The notes beneath the pieces are model-generated. The model was not told the origin of the DNA and did no database searches. It saw only the letters and a program-made list of their open reading frames with translations. Below are positions 42,969 through 51,542 of a stretch of DNA of 64,000 nt, piece after piece. The first letter of the stretch is position 1; every line of letters starts with the position of its first letter. This stretch comes from JBCCOW01 sp038749105. GTDB lineage: Bacteria > Planctomycetota > Phycisphaerae > Phycisphaerales > Phycisphaeraceae. Made by a program: the position numbers and the translations under genes. Where the stretch lies: the NCBI GenBank assembly GCA_038749105.1, contig JBCDIM010000003.1, positions 52,244 to 116,243 of the forward strand. Reading direction: 5' to 3'.

Positions 42969-44972
42969 TTAGCGGTAGAAGCCGGGCACCTCCAGGAGCA
43001 GCCGGCCGCGGGCGTGCGCGGGAAGGGTAAAGCCATCGCCCTCGGCCTGCGCGAGCGCGTCGCCGCCCCAGACACGGACCGTGTCGACGGGCCGATCGAA
43101 CCGCAGGGTCTGCCCGGCAAAAGCCAACGCATCGTCGATCACATCGATGGCGAAGCACTTCCGTGCGGGCAGGTAGTTGAGCAGCGTGAGACGGAGGTCG
43201 TCGCCGTGCCGCCGGGCGTAGACGTGGACGTGGAGGTCGAGGCCGTCGCCGACGATCGGGGTGACGCCGAGCTTGGTGAGCGCGAGCGCGAAGGCCTCGC
43301 GCATGTAGATCGAGCCGGACTCGCGGTACTCGTGGAAGACCCGGTCGGCGAAGTAGACAAACCCGGGCCCGGCGATCGCCGCGGGGCTGGTCGGGGCGGT
43401 CGGGTCCGGCGGGGTCTGGTAGTGCGAGCAGAACGCGAAGTCGGTGCGGTTGAAGTACGACGGCGACCGCTTGATCAGCGTGCGGGCGGGCGCTTCGGGC
43501 TCGGCCAGTCGCTTGCCCTGCTTGTAGACGACCCGGAAGTCGACCGGCTTGTGGGCGGGCCAGTTCCAGTAGTTCGGGACCAACTCCTCGTCGCCGAGGA
43601 AGTTCAGCGGCAGCGCGTCGAGCCGGAATTCACTGGACGCATCGAAGCCCGAGCGGTGGCTGAGCAGGAGCTTGCCGCCGGCGGCGTGGTAGGCCTTGAG
43701 CTTGGCGACCAGGGGTTCGGTGAGCGTGACGCGGTCGGGCAGGATGACCAGCTCGTAGCCGTCGAGCTCGTCGGCGTCGTCGATGACGACCGCTTCGAGG
43801 CGGTGCTCTTCGCAGAGTGTGTTCGCGGCCTCGAGCGCACACTCCGATTCGTGGAGGTCATCGCCGGGGGTGATCGTGGCGTAGATGGCGGCTTGCGGCG
43901 CGAGGCTTGTGCCTTCGTAGAACGGCTCGGCGTCTTCGACCTGCTGGTAGACGTCGCCAATCAGCTTGTAAGCGCCGGCATCGAGGGTGGCGCGCGGGTG
44001 CAGCTGGTCGCCGACCGAGCAGAGCCCGCCGATGGCCTGCGTTCGGAAGCACTCGTACTCGAGCGCCGACTTGGGCTTGATGCCGCCGAAGTCACCCCAC
44101 ATCTTTTGGAAGCGTCCGGTCATGCCGTTGAACGCTTTGTCGCCCCAGCCGGCCGCCTGGCGCCCGAGCCGCGGGAAGTGGGAGTAGCCCCAGAATCCGG
44201 AAGGCAGGGACTCGATCTCGGCGTGGGTCTGGTGGGCCTGCCGCGCCCGCCAGCCGTAGCGGTGGTCGGTGGCGGCGAGGTTGTGGCTGTTGAAGAACAC
44301 GCTCGCGTCGGGGTGCCGTCCGAGGATCTGCTTGGAGAAGCGTTCGCAGAAGCGGGCCTGCGTGTCGCTCTCGTAGCGGATGAGGCTGGCCGGGTCATCG
44401 CCGTAGCCCATGTCGGCGCGTTCGCGCCGGCAGACCTCGTGGAAGTCGCCCGCGACCGGTTGGACAACCATATCGACAAAGAGCCCGTCCACGTTGTAGC
44501 CCTCGAGGATCTCGTTGAGATACGCCTCGATGTAGTCGTGGTACTCGGGGTGGGCGAGGCAGTTGTACTTCCAGCGGGCGGGCTGTTGGGTGACGTTGTC
44601 GGCGGATAGCCCGACGGTCGCGTAGGTGCCGTCGGCGTTGAGCGACCGCCACTGCGGGAACTCCCGGGAGATGCGTTCTTCCCAGGCGATGCTGCAGTAG
44701 ATCGGGGCACGGATCGATCGGCGGTGCAGCGCCTCGATCATCTCTCCCAGCAGGTCCGGCCGGGTCAGGTGCGGGTGGACCACACCGACTTTGGTGGGGT
44801 AGTAGCTCATGCCCTGGGCACAGACCGCAAAGACACACACACTGTTGACGTGGGCATCGGCCATCGTCTGCGCGAAGGCGTCGGGATCGAAGTCCGCGGC
44901 GATGCCCGGGATCAGCGGCGAGTTGTGGTAGTCGAGGTGGATTTGGCGGCTGGCGGCTTGGTAGGGGACCAT
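42969..44972 (-). CDS. Putative glycosidase: GHL6-like barrel plus GH42-type trimerisation domain
   Basis: A 667-residue protein. The N-terminal two thirds look like the hypothetical glycosyl hydrolase 6 (GHL6) barrel: QIHLDYHNSPLIPGI, NSVCVFAVCAQGMSYYPTKV, YNVDGLFVDMVVQ and VFFNSHNLAATDHRYGW. A Rossmann-like part follows (YELVILPDRVTLTEPLVAKL, GGKLLLSHRSG), as in the beta-galactosidase trimerisation domain. The Asp of LFVDM is a candidate catalytic residue. Activity is unknown; relatives sit next to fucose and galactose genes. ATG 44972 is preferred because an upstream reading to 45119 would enter the LacI promoter. Divergent from LacI 45199. Confidence 0.72.
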   Translation of the reverse strand: MVPYQAASRQIHLDYHNSPLIPGIAADFDPDAFAQTMADAHVNSVCVFAVCAQGMSYYPTKVGVVHPHLTRPDLLGEMIEALHRRSIRAPIYCSIAWEERISREFPQWRSLNADGTYATVGLSADNVTQQPARWKYNCLAHPEYHDYIEAYLNEILEGYNVDGLFVDMVVQPVAGDFHEVCRRERADMGYGDDPASLIRYESDTQARFCERFSKQILGRHPDASVFFNSHNLAATDHRYGWRARQAHQTHAEIESLPSGFWGYSHFPRLGRQAAGWGDKAFNGMTGRFQKMWGDFGGIKPKSALEYECFRTQAIGGLCSVGDQLHPRATLDAGAYKLIGDVYQQVEDAEPFYEGTSLAPQAAIYATITPGDDLHESECALEAANTLCEEHRLEAVVIDDADELDGYELVILPDRVTLTEPLVAKLKAYHAAGGKLLLSHRSGFDASSEFRLDALPLNFLGDEELVPNYWNWPAHKPVDFRVVYKQGKRLAEPEAPARTLIKRSPSYFNRTDFAFCSHYQTPPDPTAPTSPAAIAGPGFVYFADRVFHEYRESGSIYMREAFALALTKLGVTPIVGDGLDLHVHVYARRHGDDLRLTLLNYLPARKCFAIDVIDDALAFAGQTLRFDRPVDTVRVWGGDALAQAEGDGFTLPAHARGRLLLEVPGFYR

Positions 44973-45098
44973 GGCAAGGGATTCCGGGGCGAGAATTGGA
45001 AGAGAAGCGGGAGCCGATCCAATCAGATCGGGGACGCGTTCAGAGCAAACAGAAGTCGAAAATGCGGATCTGTGGCTCGCATCGGGCGTGAGTTGTAC

Positions 45099-45126
45099 TT
45101 GCAACGTATCTCGAGTCAACTATAAT
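45099..45126 (+). promoter_or_regulatory. lacI promoter with operator in the spacer
   Basis: TTGCAA (45099-45104), 16 bases and TATAAT (45121-45126) form a near-consensus promoter. GTATCTCGAGTCAACT (45106-45121) fills the spacer and is the exact reverse complement of the sequence at 46332-46347 in front of the next gene. Binding here would shut off lacI itself and probably the divergent glycosidase-mannosidase pair. Confidence 0.7.
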
Positions 45127-45198
45127 TTTCGAGTTCTGCGTTTTTAAGCCCACTAGCGGTAGTCTGCCGCTGTCCTCTTAGGGGATGTTTTTTCTGCC

Positions 45199-46287
45199 AT
45201 GCGGATCACGATGAACGACATCGCGAGCGAATGTGGATGCTCGCGGGCGACCGTGAACCACATCTTGCTCGGGCGTGGAGAACGCTTTGCCGCTGCGACT
45301 CGGCAGCGGGTGATGGACACCGCCGCCCGCATGGGCTATCGCGTCAACACCTCTGCACGGGCGATCAAGACAGGGCGATTCGACTGTGTGTCGCTGGTGC
45401 TCGGCACGAAAGCCACACGCGGCAGCGTCCCCGCCGGCCTTTTGATCGGGATTGAAGAACGGCTGGCCGACCAGGGCATCCACCTCGCGCTCTACCACTC
45501 CCGTGAGTCGGTTGCTGATTCGGGTGAACTGCAAAGCGATCCCCAGCGTCAGCCCGGACCCGGTGGTCCGCCGAAGTTCATCACTCAGGACATGGTTGAT
45601 GGGCACATGGTGGACATGACCTGGCCGGTTCCCCAGTGGGTAAAGGACTTGGGCCAAGGCCCGCTTCCGGTCGTCAAGCTGGGAATGAAGGCCGAATGGG
45701 ACTGCGCCTATGTTGACGAAGAGCAAGGGGGCCACGCAGCGACCCAACACCTCATCGAGCTCGGGCACACCGACATTGCCTGTGTCGGCGGCCCAACCGA
45801 CTTCGCCGGGGCATTAGCGCGACGAGCGGGCTACGAGCGTGCAATGAAGGAAGCCGGTCTTAAGACTCGCAACTTCATGTTCGAAGACAACCCGGAGGTC
45901 CGCGAGACGTCTGAATTCGCGCTCCCCGAGATCGCCTTCACCCACGACCGTTACCAGCAGAGCCTCGAGTGGCTTGCCAACGAAGACCAGCGCCCCACCG
46001 CCCTCTTCGGCGTCTGGTTCAATGATGTCCTGCCCATGCAGGCGGCCGCGCTCCGCCTCGGTTTAGACCTGCCCGGCGACCTCTCCATCGTCGCGGTGCA
46101 CGACTACTTCGTCGGCCTGGGCATGCCGATCACCACGTTCTTCGCGGCGTCCCACGGCCTCGGCCTCATGGCCGCCGAACTCATGCTGACCAAGCTGGAT
46201 CACCCTAAGAAACCGCTGCCTCCTGCGGTTTTGTCTTACGTCTTGGCCGGCGGCGTGACCACTGGTCCGCCTTGCCGGCCCTCCTGA
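45199..46287 (+). CDS. LacI family transcriptional regulator
   Basis: The 362-residue protein starts MRITMNDIASECGCSRATVNH, a LacI-type helix-turn-helix, with MGYRVNTSARAIKTGRFDCV as the hinge. The effector domain includes HLIELGHTDIACVGGP and FGVWFNDVLPMQAAALRLGL. It is a paralogue of the 53472 regulator (shared NTSARA/NASARA hinge and WFNDxLxxQAAAL blocks). The operator motif ACTCGAGATAC, found three times around it, is very probably its site. It lies between the divergent glycosidase genes and the secreted protein, PEP-CTERM, pseudopilin and beta-helix genes. Confidence 0.9.
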   Translation: MRITMNDIASECGCSRATVNHILLGRGERFAAATRQRVMDTAARMGYRVNTSARAIKTGRFDCVSLVLGTKATRGSVPAGLLIGIEERLADQGIHLALYHSRESVADSGELQSDPQRQPGPGGPPKFITQDMVDGHMVDMTWPVPQWVKDLGQGPLPVVKLGMKAEWDCAYVDEEQGGHAATQHLIELGHTDIACVGGPTDFAGALARRAGYERAMKEAGLKTRNFMFEDNPEVRETSEFALPEIAFTHDRYQQSLEWLANEDQRPTALFGVWFNDVLPMQAAALRLGLDLPGDLSIVAVHDYFVGLGMPITTFFAASHGLGLMAAELMLTKLDHPKKPLPPAVLSYVLAGGVTTGPPCRPS

Positions 46288-46331
46288 TCGCATCACGTTT
46301 GCTCGCTTGACCGACAAAATCCTTGGAATGC

Positions 46332-46376
46332 AGTTGACTCGAGATACCATCTTAATGCATAATTCACTCGAGATAC
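46332..46376 (+). promoter_or_regulatory. Promoter with two LacI operators
   Basis: TTGACT (46334-46339), 18 bases and CATAAT (46358-46363) form the promoter of the secreted-protein gene. AGTTGACTCGAGATAC (46332-46347) covers the -35, and TTCACTCGAGATAC (46363-46376) covers the start site, two bases before the ATG. Both carry ACTCGAGATAC, as does the inverted copy at 45106. This is a classic repressor layout. Confidence 0.7.
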
Positions 46377-46378
46377 CT

Positions 46379-47266
46379 ATGCCGCTTCACGCTCACTCTT
46401 CACAATCTCACGTCCCCGGTTTGGCCTTTACCCTCGCTGCCCTGACCGCCCTGCTGCTGTCCGTGAGCACCACAACGGCCCAGGCCCAAGGCAATGAGCC
46501 CAACACTTTCTCGTTCACTTTCGCCGACTACAAGAACCAGAACCGGTGGGATCAGGACGAGAGCTGGCGGCGTCACGGGGCCAGCCAACCCGCGTCGTCC
46601 GACGGCATCCCCGCCGACCACGACGCCGCCCGGATCCAGGCCGGCTTCAACACCGCGATCACTCTCAACGGCTCGCCCCGCACCCTCGGTCAGCTGCAGC
46701 TCATCGTGGCCGACCACAAGTCCATCGCCTTCAGCGGCGACAAGCGTGGCGGCGTCGGCCTCACCGTCACCGGCAACGTCACCAAGAGCGGGCCCGGGGC
46801 CGTCAAGATCAACGGCTACTACACCAGCGGCCTCACCGTCGGCGGCGACCTGATCATCCAGGAGGGTCAGCTCCTCAACCCCGCCGACAAGCACCACGCC
46901 GGGCATATCACCGTGATGGGACGCATCGTCCTTGAAGGCGGCTCGCTTCAGGCCAACCGGCTTGTCCTCGGGCCCGAAGCCGCCCTCGCCGGTCAGCTCG
47001 ACAAGCTCGACGGCCGGCTGACCCTCGCCAAAGACGGCGGCGGAGCCCTCCTCGAGATCCAGAGCGGCGCCCGTCTCAGCCTTGACGGCCTCGGGACCGC
47101 CAATCCCACCGCAGGCAACCCCCTGGTTATCGCGTCCGGCTACGACCAGCTCAAAGGCCGGTTCGCCGACCTGCCCGACGGCGCATCCCTCGATGTCGAA
47201 GGCGTCGCCCTGACCATTCACTACCTCAGCGATCGGATCGAACTCCGAGTAGCCGGAGCGTCCTGA
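46379..47266 (+). CDS. Secreted protein of unknown function, autotransporter-like beta-structure
   Basis: A 295-residue protein with signal peptide (PGLAFTLAALTALLLSVSTT, cleavage near AQAQG). The mature part is beta-rich with repeated hydrophobic strands (GQLQLIVADHKSIAFSG, GLTVTGNVTKSG, GLTVGGDLIIQEGQLL, RIVLEGGSLQANRLVLG), as in beta-helix or autotransporter-like surface proteins. There is no PEP-CTERM signal and no enzyme motif. ATG 46379 was chosen since earlier in-frame starts (46307, 46355) lie within or before the promoter; the message would have a leader of only about 10 bases. It is the first target of the LacI operators and precedes the PEP-CTERM gene by 59 bases. Confidence 0.72.
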   Translation: MPLHAHSSQSHVPGLAFTLAALTALLLSVSTTTAQAQGNEPNTFSFTFADYKNQNRWDQDESWRRHGASQPASSDGIPADHDAARIQAGFNTAITLNGSPRTLGQLQLIVADHKSIAFSGDKRGGVGLTVTGNVTKSGPGAVKINGYYTSGLTVGGDLIIQEGQLLNPADKHHAGHITVMGRIVLEGGSLQANRLVLGPEAALAGQLDKLDGRLTLAKDGGGALLEIQSGARLSLDGLGTANPTAGNPLVIASGYDQLKGRFADLPDGASLDVEGVALTIHYLSDRIELRVAGAS

Positions 47267-47325
47267 CCGCGTGTCGAACTGTTTGTCTTTCCCTTTTTCT
47301 AGGCTCTTTTTGGAGGACCGTACCA

Positions 47326-48225
47326 ATGACTCATACGAACTCACCCGCCCGATTCACCCGCCGGACCTGCGGCTACCTGGCCGCCGCCGGCCTCGTCTCC
47401 GGTATAGCGGGCAGCGCCGCCGCTGCTTCGATCGCCTTTGAAGGCTTCGACTACGCCGTCGGCAGCGCAGTTGTTGGTGCCAATGGTGGCACCGGTTGGG
47501 GCGGGGCCTGGGCCAGCGGTGTGGAGGGTGCCCGCGTGGACAGCACTTGGGAAATCGCCGCCGGCTCGTTGAACGGGGACGACACTGCGATGCTCGCCAC
47601 TGTCGGCAACTCCGCTACTTTGACCGGCGATACTGGCGAAAACTTGAGCATCGTCCGGCCGCTCAGCGGTGCCTTCAATACGTTCGCCGGTGGTAGCCAA
47701 ACCTGGGTTTCGTTCACGATCGAAGGTGGCTCGGGCGTCGCCGGTGCTGGGATCGTCCTATCGAATAATGAAGTCGATCAGCAGCGGATCCAATTCAACC
47801 CGAACAACACGACTCTTGAGTTAAGCGGTGTCGTCTCGGGTAGTGCCGCGGTGCCCACGGTTGATGGTCAAGACCGTCTAATCATCGCCCGAGTCACCAA
47901 GAATTACGACGTTGGCGGCGACCTTAGTAATGACCCTCTGACGATCGACGTTTGGTACAACCCGGGCGATATCACCAGCGAGTTCACGCTCGGTGCGCCA
48001 GTACTTACCGCCACCAACACGAGCGGCAACTTTGCGTTCGACACCGTTGAGCTAACGTCAAACTTTTTCGTGGGTCTCACCATCGACGAGATCCGTCTCG
48101 CCAATGAGTCCTTCGGAGACCTCGGACTCAGCACGGTCCCCGATGTGGTGATCCCCGAGCCCGCGTCGATCGCCCTGCTGGGCCTCGGTGGCCTCGCCAT
48201 CCTGGGCCGTCACCGCAAGTCCTGA
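47326..48225 (+). CDS. PEP-CTERM sorting domain protein
   Basis: A 299-residue secreted protein. The N-terminus has a twin-Arg-like FTRRTCGYLAAAGLVSGIAG signal region, and the C-terminus reads IPEPASIALLGLGGLAILGRHRKS, an exosortase-type sorting signal. The middle (FEGFDYAVGSAV, WGGAWASGVEGA) is the laminin-G/jelly-roll-like kind common in planctomycete surface proteins. GGAGG precedes the ATG by about 9 bases. A strong terminator follows 14 bases after its stop, before the pseudopilin gene, the same order as at 23796-25391. Confidence 0.88.
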   Translation: MTHTNSPARFTRRTCGYLAAAGLVSGIAGSAAAASIAFEGFDYAVGSAVVGANGGTGWGGAWASGVEGARVDSTWEIAAGSLNGDDTAMLATVGNSATLTGDTGENLSIVRPLSGAFNTFAGGSQTWVSFTIEGGSGVAGAGIVLSNNEVDQQRIQFNPNNTTLELSGVVSGSAAVPTVDGQDRLIIARVTKNYDVGGDLSNDPLTIDVWYNPGDITSEFTLGAPVLTATNTSGNFAFDTVELTSNFFVGLTIDEIRLANESFGDLGLSTVPDVVIPEPASIALLGLGGLAILGRHRKS

Positions 48226-48239
48226 TTTACCCCTCCTAG

Positions 48240-48272
48240 GCGTCGGGCCCAGTCGTGGGGCCCGACGCTTTT
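48240..48272 (+). terminator. Rho-independent terminator
   Basis: GCGTCGGGCCC (48240-48250), a 7-base loop and GGGCCCGACGC (48258-48268) form a perfect 11-bp stem followed by TTTT. It lies between the PEP-CTERM and pseudopilin genes. Confidence 0.88.
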
Positions 48273-48359
48273 CTGTCTGCCCGTGCGGCAGACCGTCCAC
48301 TGGCCGGACGCCAGACCACGGGCTCTCGTCTCAGTCTTCCCTTTCCTCCTGTAGGTTCA

Positions 48360-49154
48360 ATGATGTCGAAATATCTCACGATCTCACGCCGTCCCGGATT
48401 CACCCTTATCGAACTGCTGGTGGTGATCTCGATTATCGCGTTGCTGATCGCGGTCCTGCTGCCGACCCTTGCGGCGTCTCGGAACTCGGCCCGGACGCTG
48501 CAGTGCCTTAGCTCGATCAGGCAGATGTCCAACCTCGTGGCGATCTACGGCAACGACAATACCGGCTTCATGCCGGCGGCCCAATCGGTCTACGACTCCA
48601 ACGGGAATGGCACCATTGATGGTGGCGATGCGGCTGTCGAGGGCACGCAGGCGGGCTTCTGGTTCGAGGTCCTCCAGATCGCATTAGAAGGCACCGGGAG
48701 TAACTTGCTCTACACCGAGATGGCTAACCAGAAGGAGACCAACCTGTTCTGGAGCTGCCCGGAGTGGGAAGATTCGGAGCGGTTCACCGACGTGAATTTC
48801 CGGACCGGCTACGGCTTCACCCGGCAGCCCGAAGCGACCAGCACGAGTGGTACGGGGCCTCAGAATGTGATCGCGTCTTGGGCCCCCGATGTTGAGTTTT
48901 GGCGTCCGGAAGACCTGGAGTTCCCGACCAAGCGGGCCATCATCGGCGACTGTGCGGATTGGGGTCTCATCCAGCAATCGGCTGTGGCCTACCAGTTTGG
49001 TGATACCACGCAGTACGCCCTGAACCAGGTCGACCTCTACCGCCACCTCGCCCCGGTCGGCGGCACCAATCTCGCCTTCGCCGATGGGCACGCCGAAAGC
49101 ATCAACCAGCCCCAGGATGCCAGCGACGCCGTACGCAGCCCCGATCTGCGTTGA
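48360..49154 (+). CDS. Type II secretion-like pseudopilin
   Basis: A 264-residue pseudopilin: RRPG then FTLIELLVVISIIALLIAVL, SRNSARTLQCLSSIRQMSNL, and a C-terminal YRHLAPVGGTNLAFADGHAE that resembles the H-X9-DG motif with a longer spacing. A second ATG directly follows at 48363; GTAGG lies 4 bases before the first and 7 before the second, so either may be used. A longer start at 48255 would fall in the terminator. It is the third pseudopilin placed within a LacI module here, and the only one whose middle includes an EF-hand-like DSNGNGTIDGGDA stretch. Confidence 0.86.
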   Translation: MMSKYLTISRRPGFTLIELLVVISIIALLIAVLLPTLAASRNSARTLQCLSSIRQMSNLVAIYGNDNTGFMPAAQSVYDSNGNGTIDGGDAAVEGTQAGFWFEVLQIALEGTGSNLLYTEMANQKETNLFWSCPEWEDSERFTDVNFRTGYGFTRQPEATSTSGTGPQNVIASWAPDVEFWRPEDLEFPTKRAIIGDCADWGLIQQSAVAYQFGDTTQYALNQVDLYRHLAPVGGTNLAFADGHAESINQPQDASDAVRSPDLR

Positions 49155-49332
49155 GGGCTGATCCCGGCCGACAACCGGGTACCGCTGTGTCCCGGACATA
49201 CCGAGAGAGAAAGCGACTTCGACGCGATGCCCCATGACGGCCTGAAGCCCCCAACGGTAGATCGGCAAACGCCGCGTGTACCGGTTGAGCTCAGGGACCG
49301 GGTGAGTGGCCCGTGTCTGAGCAGATCTAGCC

Positions 49333-51252
49333 ATGAGAACTTCCGAGACCGAGCCGATTCAACCCGCCAGTGCAATCCTCGCTGAGGGACCCGACCACAC
49401 CACCACGGCCTTGTCAAAACCTGAGGCAGTGCATCTGGGCCGACGGGTCTGGGTGGATCAGTCCAACGACTCGGTGTCGGGTGTGCTGGGGTCTGAAGAT
49501 CGGCCGTTTGTCCGGGTCGCTGACGCGGCCGCCCAAGCGGAGCCGGGCGATGAGATCGTGGTCTGCCCGGGCAGGTACCGGGAGACCATCGCCTTCACGA
49601 CCAGCGGGACCGCCGACCGGCCCATCACGCTGCGAGCCCAGCGGCCGGGGACCGTCACGGTGACCGGTTGCGATGTGGTGGAGGGCTGGACCCGGTCCGA
49701 GATTGCGAACAACGCCTGGGAGCGGGCCGACTACCGCAGCCCATTGCCACCGCCGGCGGCGAACGACTTCGACTACGGGGAGCTGGCGAGCATCCGCGAG
49801 ATGGTCTTCATCGACGGCCAACCGCTCAAGCCCGTGCTCCACGCCGGCGACCTGAAAGGCGGGACGTTCTGGCTGGATCGTGACGGGGGCCGGCTGGTCA
49901 TCGTGCCCCAGCCGATGGGCGGGGAGCTCGGGCGTGGCTCGCTCGACGCCTCGACCGGATCGATCACCGGCGGCAAGTCCACCCAGTTCGACCGTTCCAG
50001 CGACGACGGGCGTTGGCCGGTGCTGATGGCCCCGTTCGATCCCGCCCGGCACCGCATTGAGGTCACGACCCGGGCCGACCTGCTGCGTGCGGGCTACCGA
50101 GACCCTGGGCCATCGGTCGACCACATCCATGTCAGGGGCATCACGTTCCACGGGGCCGGTGCTCGGCCGCAGCGGGCCGGGGTCACGCTCTGCGGCGACC
50201 ACCACCGCGTGGAGGACTGCACGTTCGAATACGCCGCCGCCGGCGGGTTCGATCTCCGCGGCAGCCACACCGAAGTCCGCCGATGCGTCTTCCAGTTCAA
50301 CGGGCAGAACGGCCTCGTCGGCGGCCGGGGCGAAGACTGCCTCTTCGAAGACTGCCGGATGGCGTACAACAACTGGAAGCACAGCACGTTTGTCTGCTTC
50401 GAGTGCGGCGGCTGCAAGATCGTCTTCGCCACCCGTTGGACGTTCCGCAACTGCACGGCCGTGGGCAACGACGGGCCGGGCATCTGGTTTGATATCGACA
50501 ACTACGACTGCGTGATCGACCGCTGCCGCGCCGAGGGCAACGCCGGGGCGGGGATCATGTACGAGATCTCGTTCGGCGGACAGATCACCAACAACCTCTG
50601 CCGGGATAACGGCCAGCTCTACCCCGTCAACGGCTGGTTCGACACCGACCGCCCCGCGATGAAGAGCGTCGATCAGACCTACGGCCAGGGCATCCTCGTC
50701 CAGATGTCTCAGGGCTGCCGTGTCCTGCACAACACCTGCATCAGCAACCGGGCCGGCGGCATCGAGCTCCGCCACCACCCCTACCAGCAGGGCGGCGACC
50801 ACAGCGACATCGAGCGTTACCGCCTCCGCGACAACATCGTGATGAACAACGCGCTGATCGCCAACCAGGCCTCCAACTTGGTGCTCACCATCCCTCCCCT
50901 GCTCGCCAGCAAAGCCGATGAGATCGGCGACAACCGGATCGACTTCAACCTGTACCACAACCCGCAGAGCCTGACCGAGCTTGGCAACGACGGCTGGGCC
51001 TACTCGCGCTGGGGCAAGACCCAGTTCGGGTCCACACGTTCCCTCGAAGAGTGGCGGGTCTACTCGGGACAAGACCGGCACTCCGTCCAGGCCGACCCGC
51101 TGTTCCGTGGGTGGCGTGAGGGCGACCTCCGGCCGAGCCCCGGTTCGCCGCTGATCGGCCACGGGTCTTCCGCACACACGGTGGAACACGACCACCGGGG
51201 CGAACGCCGTAGCGTCCAGGGCGGGGTGACGATCGGTGCTTTTGAGCTTTAA
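49333..51252 (+). CDS. Right-handed beta-helix protein without signal peptide
   Basis: A 639-residue protein. FVRVADAAAQAEPGDEIVVC and PGRYRETIAF form the DUF1565-like entry to a parallel beta-helix. Rungs such as VDHIHVRGITFHGAG, HHRVEDCTFEYAAAGG, TEVRRCVFQFNGQNG, YDCVIDRCRAEGNAGAGI and CRVLHNTCISNRAGGIEL continue to about residue 500. The fold suits a polysaccharide lyase, hydrolase or epimerase. The N-terminus (MRTSETEPIQPASAILAEG) is not a signal peptide, and a TAG just before the ATG excludes a longer form. It may therefore act inside the cell on imported oligosaccharides. It follows the pseudopilin by 178 bases. Confidence 0.8.
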   Translation: MRTSETEPIQPASAILAEGPDHTTTALSKPEAVHLGRRVWVDQSNDSVSGVLGSEDRPFVRVADAAAQAEPGDEIVVCPGRYRETIAFTTSGTADRPITLRAQRPGTVTVTGCDVVEGWTRSEIANNAWERADYRSPLPPPAANDFDYGELASIREMVFIDGQPLKPVLHAGDLKGGTFWLDRDGGRLVIVPQPMGGELGRGSLDASTGSITGGKSTQFDRSSDDGRWPVLMAPFDPARHRIEVTTRADLLRAGYRDPGPSVDHIHVRGITFHGAGARPQRAGVTLCGDHHRVEDCTFEYAAAGGFDLRGSHTEVRRCVFQFNGQNGLVGGRGEDCLFEDCRMAYNNWKHSTFVCFECGGCKIVFATRWTFRNCTAVGNDGPGIWFDIDNYDCVIDRCRAEGNAGAGIMYEISFGGQITNNLCRDNGQLYPVNGWFDTDRPAMKSVDQTYGQGILVQMSQGCRVLHNTCISNRAGGIELRHHPYQQGGDHSDIERYRLRDNIVMNNALIANQASNLVLTIPPLLASKADEIGDNRIDFNLYHNPQSLTELGNDGWAYSRWGKTQFGSTRSLEEWRVYSGQDRHSVQADPLFRGWREGDLRPSPGSPLIGHGSSAHTVEHDHRGERRSVQGGVTIGAFEL

Positions 51253-51389
51253 CACGCCGCTGTTGTATAAATCGCCTGCCGCAAGGGGCGCCAAGCCTCG
51301 TTATCCCTTGCCTCCGAACGCAATGGAAACGGGGGCAGCATGTCCGAGGCCGGTTGCCGGAGTGAGCCGGGCGAGCCGATGGCAGCGAT

Positions 51390-51437
51390 AAAAAAAACGC
51401 CCCCAACGGCAGTGTTGCCGTGGGGACGCCTCTTTTT
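51390..51437. terminator. Bidirectional terminator between convergent genes
   Basis: ACGCCCCCAACGGCA, loop GTGT and TGCCGTGGGGACGC form a long stem with a bulge, with an A-run on its left (51390-51397) and TCTTTTT on its right. It can end transcription from the beta-helix gene and from the leftward PEP-CTERM gene. Confidence 0.85.
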
Positions 51438-51542
51438 GGGGCAGTGAGAAGGTTGCGTCGAGTCTACGGTGCGGGGTCTTCAGGCTTCATTAAACACTCG
51501 CTCCACAGCGCGGCTTAGGCCCAACGCGTCAAAGGCGCTGAT

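Noticed and set aside
49414..51294. A 626-codon open frame on the - strand
   Set aside because: It is antisense to the beta-helix gene, whose rungs are clear; the composition is typical of a shadow frame.
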